In this document: piece by piece, positions 1-7,407 of the stretch | How the letters are laid out: each line of letters begins with the position of its first letter | Numbering within the stretch: position 1 is the first letter of the stretch | Assembly: GCA_030693565.1 (NCBI GenBank) | Contig: JAUYAJ010000539.1 | Span: 1-9,092 of the forward strand | Reading direction: 5' to 3' | DNA: 9,092 nucleotides | Source of the DNA: Rubrivivax sp. | GTDB lineage: Bacteria > Pseudomonadota > Gammaproteobacteria > Burkholderiales > Burkholderiaceae_C | Position numbers and translations under genes: made by a program | Notes under the pieces: generated by a model | Database searches by the model: none | What the model saw: only the letters and a program-made list of their open reading frames with translations | What the model was told of the DNA's origin: nothing

Positions 1-557
1 GCCACCATGCGACGCGCGACGCCACGATGGGCTTTTGCTTCTTCAACAACGTGGCCATCGGCGCCCGCCACGCGCTCGACGTTCACGGTCTTGAGCGGGT
101 CGCGATCATCGACTTCGACGTCCACCACGGCAACGGCACCGAAGACATCATCGCCGGCGACGAGCGGGTGCTGATGTGCAGCATCTTCCAGCATCCGCTC
201 TACCCCTACAGCGGCGCCGTGCCAAAAGGCACGAACATGGTCAACGTGCCGATGGCGCCCTACAGCCGCGGCGACACCGTGCGCGCCACCATCGAGCAGA
301 TGTGGCTGCCGGCGCTGGAAGCCTTCCGGCCGCAGATGATCTTCATCTCCGCCGGCTTCGACGCCCACCGCGAGGACGAACTCGGCCAGCTCGGCCTGGT
401 CGAGGACGACTACGCCTGGATGACCGCGCAGCTGATGGCGCTGGCGCAGCGCCATGCGCAAGGCCGCATCGTCTCCTGCCTCGAAGGCGGTTATGCCTTG
501 GGCGCACTGGCACGCAGCGTCGCGGCCCACCTGCGCGTGCTCGCTGCGGTGGCTTGA
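1..557 (+). CDS. Histone-deacetylase-family Zn amidohydrolase (5' truncated)
   Basis: This is the C-terminal part of a class II-type bacterial histone deacetylase/acetylpolyamine amidohydrolase-like enzyme, which removes acetyl groups from amines with a catalytic zinc. The reading frame is open from base 3, and the true start lies upstream of the window. Visible marks are the catalytic His pair in HHATRD (bases 3-8), MGFCFFNN, and the zinc-site stretch DFDVHHGNGTE, whose Asp and first His (117-119, 123-125) match the first two metal ligands of the family. SAGFDAH supplies the third ligand (Asp at 360-362), and EGGY carries the transition-state Tyr (492-494). All visible active-site residues are intact, so the enzyme should be functional. 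Bacterial members usually act on small acetylated amines or protein lysines, and the substrate cannot be read here. The stop is TGA at 555-557. The ATG at 27 is internal and is not the start. Confidence 0.93.
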   Translation, partial: HHATRDATMGFCFFNNVAIGARHALDVHGLERVAIIDFDVHHGNGTEDIIAGDERVLMCSIFQHPLYPYSGAVPKGTNMVNVPMAPYSRGDTVRATIEQMWLPALEAFRPQMIFISAGFDAHREDELGQLGLVEDDYAWMTAQLMALAQRHAQGRIVSCLEGGYALGALARSVAAHLRVLAAVA

Positions 558-577
558 CCCGATGCCCTGCGCCTTGA

Positions 578-596
578 CGGCCGCGGCGAGCGGCCG
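578..596 (+). terminator. Weak candidate terminator hairpin
   Basis: A perfect 7-bp GC-only stem (CGGCCGC at 578-584, GCGGCCG at 590-596) with a 5-base loop lies 20 bases after the deacetylase stop. The next bases are CGCC and then TTCTC, so there is no real T tract. It could end transcription before the dehydrogenase gene or be a chance hairpin in GC-rich DNA. The rest of the 558-677 gap shows no recognisable promoter. Confidence 0.3.
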
Positions 597-677
597 CGCC
601 TTCTCACACCGCGACGGGCCCGACCGCCAGCGCGCCGCCATCCACCCGAACCTGTTCACGCTTCACCGGAGACTGCC

Positions 678-1751
678 ATGACCCAGCGTTTCAAGATCGC
701 CGCCATCCCCGGCGACGGCATCGGCAAGGAAGTGATGCCCGAAGGCCTGCGCGTGCTCGAAGCCGCGGCCCAGCGCTTCGACATCGAACTGCAGTTCACG
801 CCCATCGAATGGGCCAGCTGCGACTACCACCAGCGCACCGGCTCGATGATGCCGCCCGACTGGAAGGCCCAGCTGATGGGCATGGACGCGGTCTACTTCG
901 GCGCCGTCGGCTGGCCGGCGCTGGTGCCTGACCATGTCTCGCTGTGGGGTTCGCTGATCAAGTTCCGGCGCGAGTTCGACCAGTACATCAACCTGCGCCC
1001 GGTGCGCCTGTTCGAAGGCGTGCCCTGCCCGCTGGCGGGGCGCAAGCCCGGTGACATCGACTTCTTCGTCGTGCGTGAGAACACCGAGGGCGAGTACACC
1101 AGCGTCGGCGGCATCCTCTTCGAAGGAACCGAGCGCGAGATCGTGATCCAGGAGTCGGTGTTTTCGCGCCACGGCACCGACCGCGTGTTGAAGTACGCCT
1201 TCGAGCTCGCCAAGTCGCGCCCGCGCAAGCAGATCACGGTGGCGACGAAGTCCAACGGCATCGCCATCAGCATGCCGTGGTGGGACCAGCGCGCCGAGCT
1301 CATCGCCCGCGACTACCCCGAGGTGGCGGTGGACAAGCAGCACATCGACATCCTGTGCGCGCGCTTCGTGCTCGAGCCGCAGCGCTTCGACGTCGTCGTT
1401 GCCACCAACCTGTTCGGCGACATCCTGTCCGACCTCGGCCCGGCCTGCACCGGCACCATCGGCCTGGCGCCCTCGGCCAGCCTGAACCCGGAGCGCAAGT
1501 TCCCTTCGCTGTTCGAGCCGGTGCACGGCTCGGCGCCCGACATCTATGGGCAGAACATCGCCAACCCGGTGGCGATGATCTGGTCGGGCGCGCTGATGCT
1601 CGACTTCCTGGGCCAGCGCGCGGCGCACGACGCCATCGTCAACGCGATCGAAACCGTCATCGCCAGCGGGCCGCGCACGCGCGACCTCGGCGGCACGGCG
1701 TCGACCACCGACATGGGCCGCGCGATTGCCGAGCACGTGGCGGCCGGCTGA
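678..1751 (+). CDS. ttuC: Tartrate/D-malate dehydrogenase (decarboxylating) family enzyme
   Basis: This 357-residue protein belongs to the isocitrate/isopropylmalate dehydrogenase superfamily, in the branch containing tartrate dehydrogenase/decarboxylase (TtuC) and D-malate dehydrogenase (DmlA). These cytoplasmic enzymes oxidise a 2-hydroxy acid with NAD+, usually with a divalent metal and a monovalent cation. Visible motifs are GDGIG (12-16), the substrate-binding LRPVR (106-110), RENTEGEY (133-140), catalytic Lys191 in TKSNG, NLFGDILSDLGP (244-255) with metal-binding Asp248 and Asp252, and the nucleotide-site HGSAPDI (from 284). The length is normal for the branch. ATG at 678 is preceded by GGAGA at 668-672, which supports the start. 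Tartrate, D-malate and related substrates cannot be told apart from sequence alone, so the symbol is provisional. The neighbours give no tartrate operon context. The stop lies 82 bases before mrpA. Confidence 0.9.
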   Translation: MTQRFKIAAIPGDGIGKEVMPEGLRVLEAAAQRFDIELQFTPIEWASCDYHQRTGSMMPPDWKAQLMGMDAVYFGAVGWPALVPDHVSLWGSLIKFRREFDQYINLRPVRLFEGVPCPLAGRKPGDIDFFVVRENTEGEYTSVGGILFEGTEREIVIQESVFSRHGTDRVLKYAFELAKSRPRKQITVATKSNGIAISMPWWDQRAELIARDYPEVAVDKQHIDILCARFVLEPQRFDVVVATNLFGDILSDLGPACTGTIGLAPSASLNPERKFPSLFEPVHGSAPDIYGQNIANPVAMIWSGALMLDFLGQRAAHDAIVNAIETVIASGPRTRDLGGTASTTDMGRAIAEHVAAG

Positions 1752-1780
1752 GCCTGGCGCGCTGTCAGCCAGGGGCAGGG

Positions 1781-1821
1781 GATCGGTCCCTACAATCACG
1801 CCGCCCGTTCCCTGACCGATC
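1781..1821. promoter_or_regulatory. Inverted repeat bracketing the mrp promoter (candidate operator)
   Basis: GATCGGTC at 1781-1788 is the exact reverse complement of GACCGATC at 1814-1821. The arms are 25 bases apart, about 33 bp centre to centre, close to three helical turns. The candidate -10 element lies just inside the left arm, and the right arm ends 12 bases before the mrpA ATG. If transcription begins near 1803 the left arm is not in the mRNA, so a DNA-level operator is the simplest reading. An 8-bp match can occur by chance in a gap this size, and no known regulator consensus was recognised. Confidence 0.35.
1791..1796 (+). promoter_or_regulatory. Candidate sigma70 -10 element for the mrp operon
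   Basis: TACAAT matches the sigma70 -10 consensus at five of six positions. It is a conspicuous AT-rich island in very GC-rich DNA, 37 bases before the mrpA start. No good -35 hexamer stands 16-18 bases upstream, so the promoter may depend on an activator or may be weak. It is the only promoter-like signal seen in the 1752-1833 gap and would drive all six mrp genes. Confidence 0.4.
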
Positions 1822-1833
1822 TGCGATGACCGC

Positions 1834-4668
1834 ATGAATGCCCTTGCCCTGACCGTCTTGCTGCCGCTGCTGCTGGGCACTTCGCTGTGCCTGTGGGCCG
1901 GGCGTGTCGAGTCGCCGGCGCGGCGCCGGCTGGCGGCCTGGCTGGCGGCCGCCGTCACCGCCGGTTCGCTGGGCTTGCTGCTGCAGCAGGCGCCGGCGGT
2001 GTTTGCCGGCCAGACCTTGCTCGCCCATGCCGAGTGGGTGCCGGCGATCGGCCTCAACGCCAACTTCAGGCTCGACGGCCTGGCGCTGATGTTCGGCCTG
2101 CTGATCACCGGCATCGGCCTGCTGATCATTCTCTACGCCCGTTACTACCTGCCGGAAGATGAATCGACCGGGCGGTTCTTTTCCCTGCTGTTGCTGTTCA
2201 TGGGCGCGATGCTCGGCGTCGCGCTGTCGGAGAACCTGCTGTTCATGCTGGTGTTCTGGGAGCTCACCAGCGTCGCCTCGTTCCTGCTGATCGGCTACAA
2301 CCGCCACTGGACCGACGCCCGTCAGGGCGCGCGCATGGCGCTGGCGGTCACCGGCGGCGGCGGGCTGGCGCTGCTGGCCGGCGTCGTCGTGCTCGGGCAA
2401 ATCGCCGGCAGCCACGACTTGTCGGCGATGTTCGGCCGCGGCGCCGAGATCCAGGCCGATGCGCGCTTTCCGCTCGCGCTCGGGCTGATCCTGCTGGGCT
2501 GCTTCACCAAGAGCGCGCAGTTGCCGTTCCACTTCTGGCTGCCGCAGGCGATGGCGGCGCCGACGCCGGTGTCGGCCTACCTGCACTCGGCCACCATGGT
2601 CAAGGCCGGTATCTTCCTGCTCGCGCGCCTGTACCCGGTGCTCGGCGGCAGCGGGCTGTTCGAGGCCATCGTCGCCCCGGTCGGCCTGGCGACGATGGTG
2701 TTCGCCGCCTATGTCGCGCTGTTCAAGCACGACCTCAAAGGCTTGCTCGCTTATTCGACGGTGAGCCACCTTGGCTTGATCGTTTTCCTGCTCGGCCTGG
2801 CGACGCCGCTGTCGGCGGTGGCGGCGATGTTCCACATCCTCAACCACGCCACCTTCAAGGCCGCGCTGTTCATGACCGCCGGCATCATCGACCACGAAAC
2901 CGGCACCCGCGACGCACGCCGGCTCGGCGGCCTGGCCCACCACATGCCGTGGATGGCGACGCTGGCGATGATCGCCGCCGCCTCGATGGCCGGCATCCCG
3001 CTGTTCAACGGTTTCCTGTCGAAGGAGATGTTCTTCGTCGAAGCGCTCGACGCCCAGAAACAGCTCGCCTTCGGCGTGCTGGTGCCGCTGGCGGCCCTGC
3101 TCGGCGGCATCTTCTCGGTGGCGTATTCACTGCGCTTCATCCACGACGTCTTCTTCAACGGCCCGCCGCGCGACCTGCCGCGGCCGCCGCACGAGCCGCC
3201 GCTGATGATGAAGGCGCCGGTGGCGCTGCTGGCGCTGCTGTGCATCGTGGTCGGCTTGCTGCCGGCGCTGACCTACGGGCCGATGGTCCACATCGCCGCC
3301 ACCGCCGTGCTCGGCGCCGCGCCGCCCGAATACCAGCTGGCGATCTGGCATGGTTTCAACCTGCCGCTGGCGATGAGTGCGGTGGCCGTCGCCGCTGGCG
3401 CTGCGCTCTACTTCACGCTCCAGCGCCGGGCCGCTCTGCACGCCCATGAGCCGCGCGGCTTGAGCGGCCCGGGCATCTTCACGGCGCTGATCGACGGCGC
3501 TTTCAGCCTTGCCGAGCGCTTCACCGCGCTGCTCGAGAACCGCTCGCTGCAGCGTTATGCGGCCTGGATGGTCGGCTCGGCCATCGTCGTGGCCGCCTGG
3601 CCGCTGGTGCAGACCGAAGGCCTGGGCGCGGGCGGGCGCAACCAGCTGCCGGCCACGGCGCTGGCGCTGGCCGCCTGGGCGCTGCTGCTGGCGGCCGGCG
3701 CGGCGCTGCTGGCAACCCACCACGACCGCTTCCGCGCCGTCGTGCTGGTGGGCGTGATCGGGCTGGTGACGGCGCTGACCTTCGTCGGCTTTTCGGCCCC
3801 CGACCTGGCGCTGACCCAGTTGTCGGTGGAAGTGGTGTCGACGGTGCTGCTGCTGATGGGCCTGGCCTTGCTGCCGCAGACCAGCCCGCGCGAGTCGAGC
3901 ACGCGCCGGCGCGGTCGCGACGCGCTGCTGGCAGCGGCCGGTGGCGGCGGCATCGGCTGGCTCGCCTGGCTGATGCTGAGCCGCGACCACGACTCGATCG
4001 CCTGGTTCTTCCTCGACAAGTCGGCGCCCGAGGGCGGCGGCACCAACGTCGTCAACGTCATCCTGGTCGACTTCCGCGGCTATGACACCTTTGGCGAGAT
4101 CACCGTGCTCGGCATTGCCGCTGTGGGTGTGCTGGCGCTGCTGGACGGCTGGCGCGTGCGTCGCCCGCGCAGCGACGAGCAAGGCCGGCCCTGGAGCTTC
4201 GAGCGCGAACCGCTGATGCTGCGCATGGCCGCGCGCCTGGTGCTGCCGATGGCACTGCTGCTCAGCGCCTACATCTTCTGGCGCGGCCACAACCAGCCTG
4301 GCGGCGGCTTCATCGCCGGGCTGGTCACCGCGGTGGCACTGGTCGTGCAGTACATGGCCGTCGGCCAGGAGCGCGCCGACAGCTTGCTGCGCGCCGCCGG
4401 CGGCCAGCGCTATGTGCGCTGGATCGGCGCTGGCCTGGGCATCGCCGCGCTCACCGGCATCGGCGCTTTCGCCTTCGGCCGCCCCTTCCTGACCAGCGCT
4501 TTCGGCCACCCGACGCTGCCGCTGCTCGGTGAGGTCGGGCTGGCGACGGCGGCGCTGTTCGATCTGGGCGTCTACATCACCGTGGTCGGCGCCACCACGC
4601 TGATGCTGTCGGTGCTGGGCGCGGCCAGCAAAGAGCCGCAGCACACGCGCCGCAGGAGTGGCACATGA
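1834..4668 (+). CDS. mrpA: Mrp/Pha cation:proton antiporter subunit A, fused A+B
   Basis: This 944-residue polytopic inner-membrane protein is the large subunit of a group-2 Mrp (Pha, Sha, Mnh) antiporter, which expels Na+ or K+ in exchange for protons. Residues 1 to about 490 form the NuoL-like antiporter module, with Glu143 in FWELTSVASF, Lys226 in FTKSAQLPFHFWLP, Lys257 in TMVKAG, Lys298 in LFKHDLKG, HILNHATFKAALF (334-346) and Lys397 in NGFLSKEMF. Residues about 630-680 (APDLALTQLSVEVVST) and 741-760 (NVILVDFRGYDTFGEITVLG) are the MrpA C-terminal NuoJ-like part. From about 788 the protein continues into a complete MrpB domain, with RGHNQPGGGFIAGL (817-830) and a final helix pair around 896-928. 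This A-B fusion replaces a separate mrpB gene. ATG at 1834 has no strong ribosome site but gives the expected hydrophobic N-terminus. The end overlaps mrpC by ATGA. Confidence 0.96.
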   Translation: MNALALTVLLPLLLGTSLCLWAGRVESPARRRLAAWLAAAVTAGSLGLLLQQAPAVFAGQTLLAHAEWVPAIGLNANFRLDGLALMFGLLITGIGLLIILYARYYLPEDESTGRFFSLLLLFMGAMLGVALSENLLFMLVFWELTSVASFLLIGYNRHWTDARQGARMALAVTGGGGLALLAGVVVLGQIAGSHDLSAMFGRGAEIQADARFPLALGLILLGCFTKSAQLPFHFWLPQAMAAPTPVSAYLHSATMVKAGIFLLARLYPVLGGSGLFEAIVAPVGLATMVFAAYVALFKHDLKGLLAYSTVSHLGLIVFLLGLATPLSAVAAMFHILNHATFKAALFMTAGIIDHETGTRDARRLGGLAHHMPWMATLAMIAAASMAGIPLFNGFLSKEMFFVEALDAQKQLAFGVLVPLAALLGGIFSVAYSLRFIHDVFFNGPPRDLPRPPHEPPLMMKAPVALLALLCIVVGLLPALTYGPMVHIAATAVLGAAPPEYQLAIWHGFNLPLAMSAVAVAAGAALYFTLQRRAALHAHEPRGLSGPGIFTALIDGAFSLAERFTALLENRSLQRYAAWMVGSAIVVAAWPLVQTEGLGAGGRNQLPATALALAAWALLLAAGAALLATHHDRFRAVVLVGVIGLVTALTFVGFSAPDLALTQLSVEVVSTVLLLMGLALLPQTSPRESSTRRRGRDALLAAAGGGGIGWLAWLMLSRDHDSIAWFFLDKSAPEGGGTNVVNVILVDFRGYDTFGEITVLGIAAVGVLALLDGWRVRRPRSDEQGRPWSFEREPLMLRMAARLVLPMALLLSAYIFWRGHNQPGGGFIAGLVTAVALVVQYMAVGQERADSLLRAAGGQRYVRWIGAGLGIAALTGIGAFAFGRPFLTSAFGHPTLPLLGEVGLATAALFDLGVYITVVGATTLMLSVLGAASKEPQHTRRRSGT

Positions 4669-5012
4669 CGATGGAATTTCTGGTCGCCAGCGGCATCGGC
4701 TGGGTCACCGCCTGCGGCATCTACCTGCTGCTGCGCGGGCGCACCTTCCCGGTGGTGCTGGGGCTGACGCTGCTGGGCTACGCCGTCAACGTCTTCATCT
4801 TCGCCATGGGCCGGCTCTGGATGGCGATGCCGCCGATCGTCGACCGCGGCCCGGCGGTGGCCGACCCGCTGCCGCAGGCGCTGGTGCTGACCGCCATCGT
4901 GATCGGTTTCGCCACCACCGGCTTCATCATCGAGCTGGCCTTGCGCAGCGCGCATGAAGCCGGCAGCGACCATGTCGACGGCAAGCCCGGCGCCAGCGGA
5001 GGCCGGTCTTGA
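4665..5012 (+). CDS. mrpC: Mrp antiporter subunit C (NuoK-like)
   Basis: This 115-residue membrane protein with three predicted helices is homologous to complex I subunit NuoK and forms part of the Mrp membrane core next to MrpA and MrpD. Typical family stretches are GLTLLGYAVNVFIFAMG (33-49) and ADPLPQALVLTAIVIG (66-81), the latter being the most conserved part of MrpC. The hydrophilic C-tail from about residue 95 is variable, as in relatives. ATG at 4665 lies 6 bases after AGGAG (4654-4658) and overlaps the mrpA stop as ATGA, which points to translational coupling. A second in-frame ATG at 4671 is less well placed. Confidence 0.95.
   Translation: MTMEFLVASGIGWVTACGIYLLLRGRTFPVVLGLTLLGYAVNVFIFAMGRLWMAMPPIVDRGPAVADPLPQALVLTAIVIGFATTGFIIELALRSAHEAGSDHVDGKPGASGGRS
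4998..5011 (+). promoter_or_regulatory. Ribosome binding site fixing a TTG start for mrpD
   Basis: GGAGG at 4998-5002 is followed by 6 bases and then TTG at 5009-5011, with the mrpC stop TGA overlapping at 5010-5012. No ATG or GTG sits at this spacing, and the first in-frame ATG is at residue 24, inside the first membrane helix. The TTG is therefore the likely start. Confidence 0.75.
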
Positions 5013-6625
5013 GTCTGACGAGCTTGTTCGAGACCCACCTGGCGGTGCTGCCGGTGCTGATTCCGGCCTTGACGGCGATGCTGCTGCTGCTCGTCGGCGA
5101 CCACGGCGGCAGCAGTGCGCACGGCCACCGCCGGCTCAAGTGGGCGCGCCGCATCGCGCTGGCTTCGACCGCGCTGGGCCTGCTGCTGGCGGCGCGGCTG
5201 GCGCTCGAAGCGGGCAGCGGTGAGCTGCGTGTCTACCGCATGGGCGACTGGCCGGCGCCTTACGGCATCGTGCTCGTGGTCGACCGCTTGTCGGCGCTGA
5301 TGCTGCTGCTGACCTCGCTGGTGGCGCTGCCCACGCTGTGGTACGCCAGCGGCGGCTGGGACGCCCATGGGCGCTACTTCCACGCCTTGTTCCAGTTCCA
5401 GCTCATGGGGCTGGCCGGTGCCTTCGTCACCGGCGACCTCTTCAACCTGTTCGTCTTCTTCGAGGTGCTGTTGATCGCCAGCTACGTGCTGCTGGTGCAC
5501 GGCCAGGGCCGCGAGCGTTTCCGCGTCGGTGTCCAGTACGTGGTGCTGAACCTGGCGGCGTCGGCGCTGTTCCTGATCGGCGTGGCGCTGATCTACGCGC
5601 TCACCGGCACCCTGAACCTGGCCGACCTGGCGCTGCGCGTGCCCCTGGTCACCGGGCCCGATGCCGCCGTGCTGCAGGCCGCTGGCCTGCTGCTGCTGGT
5701 GGTGTTCGGCTTCAAGGCCGCGCTGATGCCGCTGGCGATGTGGCTGCCGGCCACCTACGCCGCCGCGGCCGCGCCGGTGGCGGCGCTGTTCGCCATCATG
5801 ACCAAGGTCGGCGTCTATTCGATCCTGCGCGTGCATGGCGTGGTGTTCGGCGCCGACGCCGGCGATTCCGCGCTGATGGTCCAGCCCTGGCTGCTGCCGC
5901 TGGCGCTGACGACCAGCGCGGTCGGCGTGATCGGGGCGATGGCGGCGCAGACGCTGCCGCGGCTGGTGGCCTGGCTGACGGTGGCCTCGGTGGGCACGGT
6001 GCTGGCGGCGATCGGCCTGTTCAGCGCCGCCGCCTGGTCGGCCGCGCTGTACTACATGGCCAACAGCACGCTGGTGATCGCCGGGCTGTTCCTGCTCAGC
6101 GAACTGGTGGCGGCGCAGCGCGGCGACACCGCCGACCGCCTGGAGCCGGCGTCGCCAGTGGCGCAGCCGCTGCTGCTGGGCTTGATGCTGTTGCTGGCGG
6201 CGGCGTCGACCGCCGGGCTGCCGCCGCTGCCGGGTTTTCTGGGCAAGTTGATGATTCTGCAAGCCTCGGCCGACCACGCCTGGCAGGCGGCGCTGTGGAC
6301 GGTGGTGCTGATGGTGGGCTTCTTCAGCCTGGTGGCGCTGGCGCGCGCCGGCTCCATCCTGTTCTGGCATGTGCGCAGCGACGGCCCGGAAAGCGCCGCC
6401 TCGGGCGCCAGCCCGCGCTTGTTGGCGGCCACGCTGTCGCTGCTGCTGGCCAGCGTCGCGCTGAGCGTGTTCGCGGCGCCGTTCCACCGCTATACCGATG
6501 ACGCCGCCGCCCAGCTCGGCGACCGCCAGGCTTATGCCCGGGCCGTGCTTGGTGCCCAGGGCAGCGCGACCGACACCGTCAAGCCGTACCGCGCGGCGCC
6601 GCCAACCCGGGAGCCTGGACGATGA
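5009..6625 (+). CDS. mrpD: Mrp antiporter subunit D (NuoN/NuoM-like)
   Basis: This 538-residue polytopic protein is the second complex I-like antiporter subunit of the Mrp complex and is thought to form a proton path in the inner membrane. Family residues are Glu152 in LFVFFEVLLIASY, Lys236 in FGFKAALMPLAMWLP, Lys266 in IMTKVGVY and Lys413 in LPGFLGKLM. The first and second correspond to the essential membrane Glu and Lys known in Bacillus MrpD. One oddity is ALYYMANSTLVIAGLF (347-360), where Asn352 stands at a place that, as I recall the family, usually carries His. The start is a TTG set by a strong GGAGG site and overlaps the mrpC stop. The end overlaps mrpE by ATGA. The hydrophilic tail after about residue 495 is poorly conserved in the family. 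Confidence 0.95.
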   Translation: MSLTSLFETHLAVLPVLIPALTAMLLLLVGDHGGSSAHGHRRLKWARRIALASTALGLLLAARLALEAGSGELRVYRMGDWPAPYGIVLVVDRLSALMLLLTSLVALPTLWYASGGWDAHGRYFHALFQFQLMGLAGAFVTGDLFNLFVFFEVLLIASYVLLVHGQGRERFRVGVQYVVLNLAASALFLIGVALIYALTGTLNLADLALRVPLVTGPDAAVLQAAGLLLLVVFGFKAALMPLAMWLPATYAAAAAPVAALFAIMTKVGVYSILRVHGVVFGADAGDSALMVQPWLLPLALTTSAVGVIGAMAAQTLPRLVAWLTVASVGTVLAAIGLFSAAAWSAALYYMANSTLVIAGLFLLSELVAAQRGDTADRLEPASPVAQPLLLGLMLLLAAASTAGLPPLPGFLGKLMILQASADHAWQAALWTVVLMVGFFSLVALARAGSILFWHVRSDGPESAASGASPRLLAATLSLLLASVALSVFAAPFHRYTDDAAAQLGDRQAYARAVLGAQGSATDTVKPYRAAPPTREPGR

Positions 6626-7131
6626 AGCACAAGCCTTCGAGTTCGCGGCCGGGCTGGCTGGCGCACCCGGTGCTGTCACTGCTGCTGGCGGCCGCCTGGC
6701 TGTTGCTGCAGCAAAGCCTGGCCCCGGCCCACCTGCTGATGGCGCTGATTCTGGCGCTCGTGGTGCCGCGGCTGGTGCACGGCTTCATCGGCCCGGGCAC
6801 GCGGCCGCGCGCGCTCGGCCTGGCGCTGCGCTTTTTCTTCATCGTGCTGTGGGACATCGTGGTCTCGAACATCACGGTGGCGCGCATCGTGCTGACGCCG
6901 GGCTCGAACCCGCAGCCGGCCTGGGTGCAGGTGCCGCTTGCGCTGCGCCACCCGACCGCCATCACGCTGCTGGCGACCATCATCACGACGACGCCGGGCA
7001 CTGTGTCCTGCGTCGTCGACGACGAGCGCCACCTGATCCTGGTGCACGCGCTCGACTGCGACGATCCGGCGGCGCTGGCGGCGCAGATCAAGCAGCGCTA
7101 CGAAGAGCCGCTGATGGAGATCCTCGGATGA
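6622..7131 (+). CDS. mrpE: Mrp antiporter subunit E
   Basis: This 169-residue protein has membrane helices in the N-terminal half and a soluble C-terminal domain, the normal MrpE layout and length. Hallmarks are DIVVSNITVARIVL (78-91), the PxxVQVPL-type stretch near 99-107, and LLATIITTTPGTVSC (116-130), followed by ILVHALDCDD (139-148). MrpE is needed for full antiport and assembly of the complex rather than forming the main ion path. ATG at 6622 follows GGGAG (6609-6613) and overlaps the mrpD stop as ATGA. The final residues overlap mrpF in the same way. Confidence 0.94.
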   Translation: MKHKPSSSRPGWLAHPVLSLLLAAAWLLLQQSLAPAHLLMALILALVVPRLVHGFIGPGTRPRALGLALRFFFIVLWDIVVSNITVARIVLTPGSNPQPAWVQVPLALRHPTAITLLATIITTTPGTVSCVVDDERHLILVHALDCDDPAALAAQIKQRYEEPLMEILG

Positions 7132-7397
7132 TCGACTGGGCACTCGACTTCGTGTTCGCCGCCATCGCCTTGTCGATGCTGATCTGCGGCTGGCGGCTGC
7201 TGCGCGGCCCCGAAATGCCCGACCGCCTGCTGGCGCTGGACACGCTGTACATCAACATCGTCGCCCTCGTCATCGTGCTGGGCATGCGCTGGCGCACTGA
7301 CAGCTTGTTCGAAGCGGCGCTGATCGTCGCGCTGCTCGGTTTTGTCTCCACCGTCGCGCTGGGGCGTTACCTGAGCCGCGGCGACGTCATCGAGTGA
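7128..7397 (+). CDS. mrpF: Mrp antiporter subunit F
   Basis: This 89-residue protein has three predicted membrane helices and the MrpF hallmark RGPEMPDRLLALDTLYIN (26-43). That stretch contains Asp32, which matches a conserved Asp reported as important in Bacillus MrpF. A typical C-terminal helix ends in LGRYLSRGDVIE. ATG at 7128 is chosen because it overlaps the mrpE stop as ATGA, has GGAG at 7116-7119, and gives the family's usual short length. The same frame is open far upstream (to about 6498), so a longest-ORF rule would wrongly give a protein of about 300 residues whose first two thirds are an mrpE shadow. Confidence 0.94.
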   Translation: MIDWALDFVFAAIALSMLICGWRLLRGPEMPDRLLALDTLYINIVALVIVLGMRWRTDSLFEAALIVALLGFVSTVALGRYLSRGDVIE

Positions 7398-7407
7398 GGA
7401 GACGCAC

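Noticed and set aside
663..2129. Long minus-strand open frame opposite the dehydrogenase and mrpA
   Set aside because: The translation is low-complexity and rich in Arg, Ala, Gln and His, typical of antisense shadows in GC-rich DNA. The plus strand encodes recognised families here.
3127..4644. 505-residue minus-strand open frame opposite mrpA
   Set aside because: It shows the same Gln/Arg/His-rich shadow composition, with no domain recognised and a complete conserved gene opposite.
5338..6501. 387-residue plus-strand open frame inside mrpD
   Set aside because: It is an alternate-frame shadow with Arg/Gly/Ala-rich composition. The mrpD frame carries all conserved motifs.
1834..6625. Complex I or membrane hydrogenase antiporter subunits instead of Mrp
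   Set aside because: The MrpB domain fused to MrpA and the following mrpC-G set with E, F and G signatures identify an Mrp operon. No redox subunits are present.
4778..6679. 633-residue minus-strand open frame opposite mrpC-mrpD
   Set aside because: It arises from reversed Leu and Ala codons of membrane helices, giving Gln/Arg repeats. It has no family resemblance.
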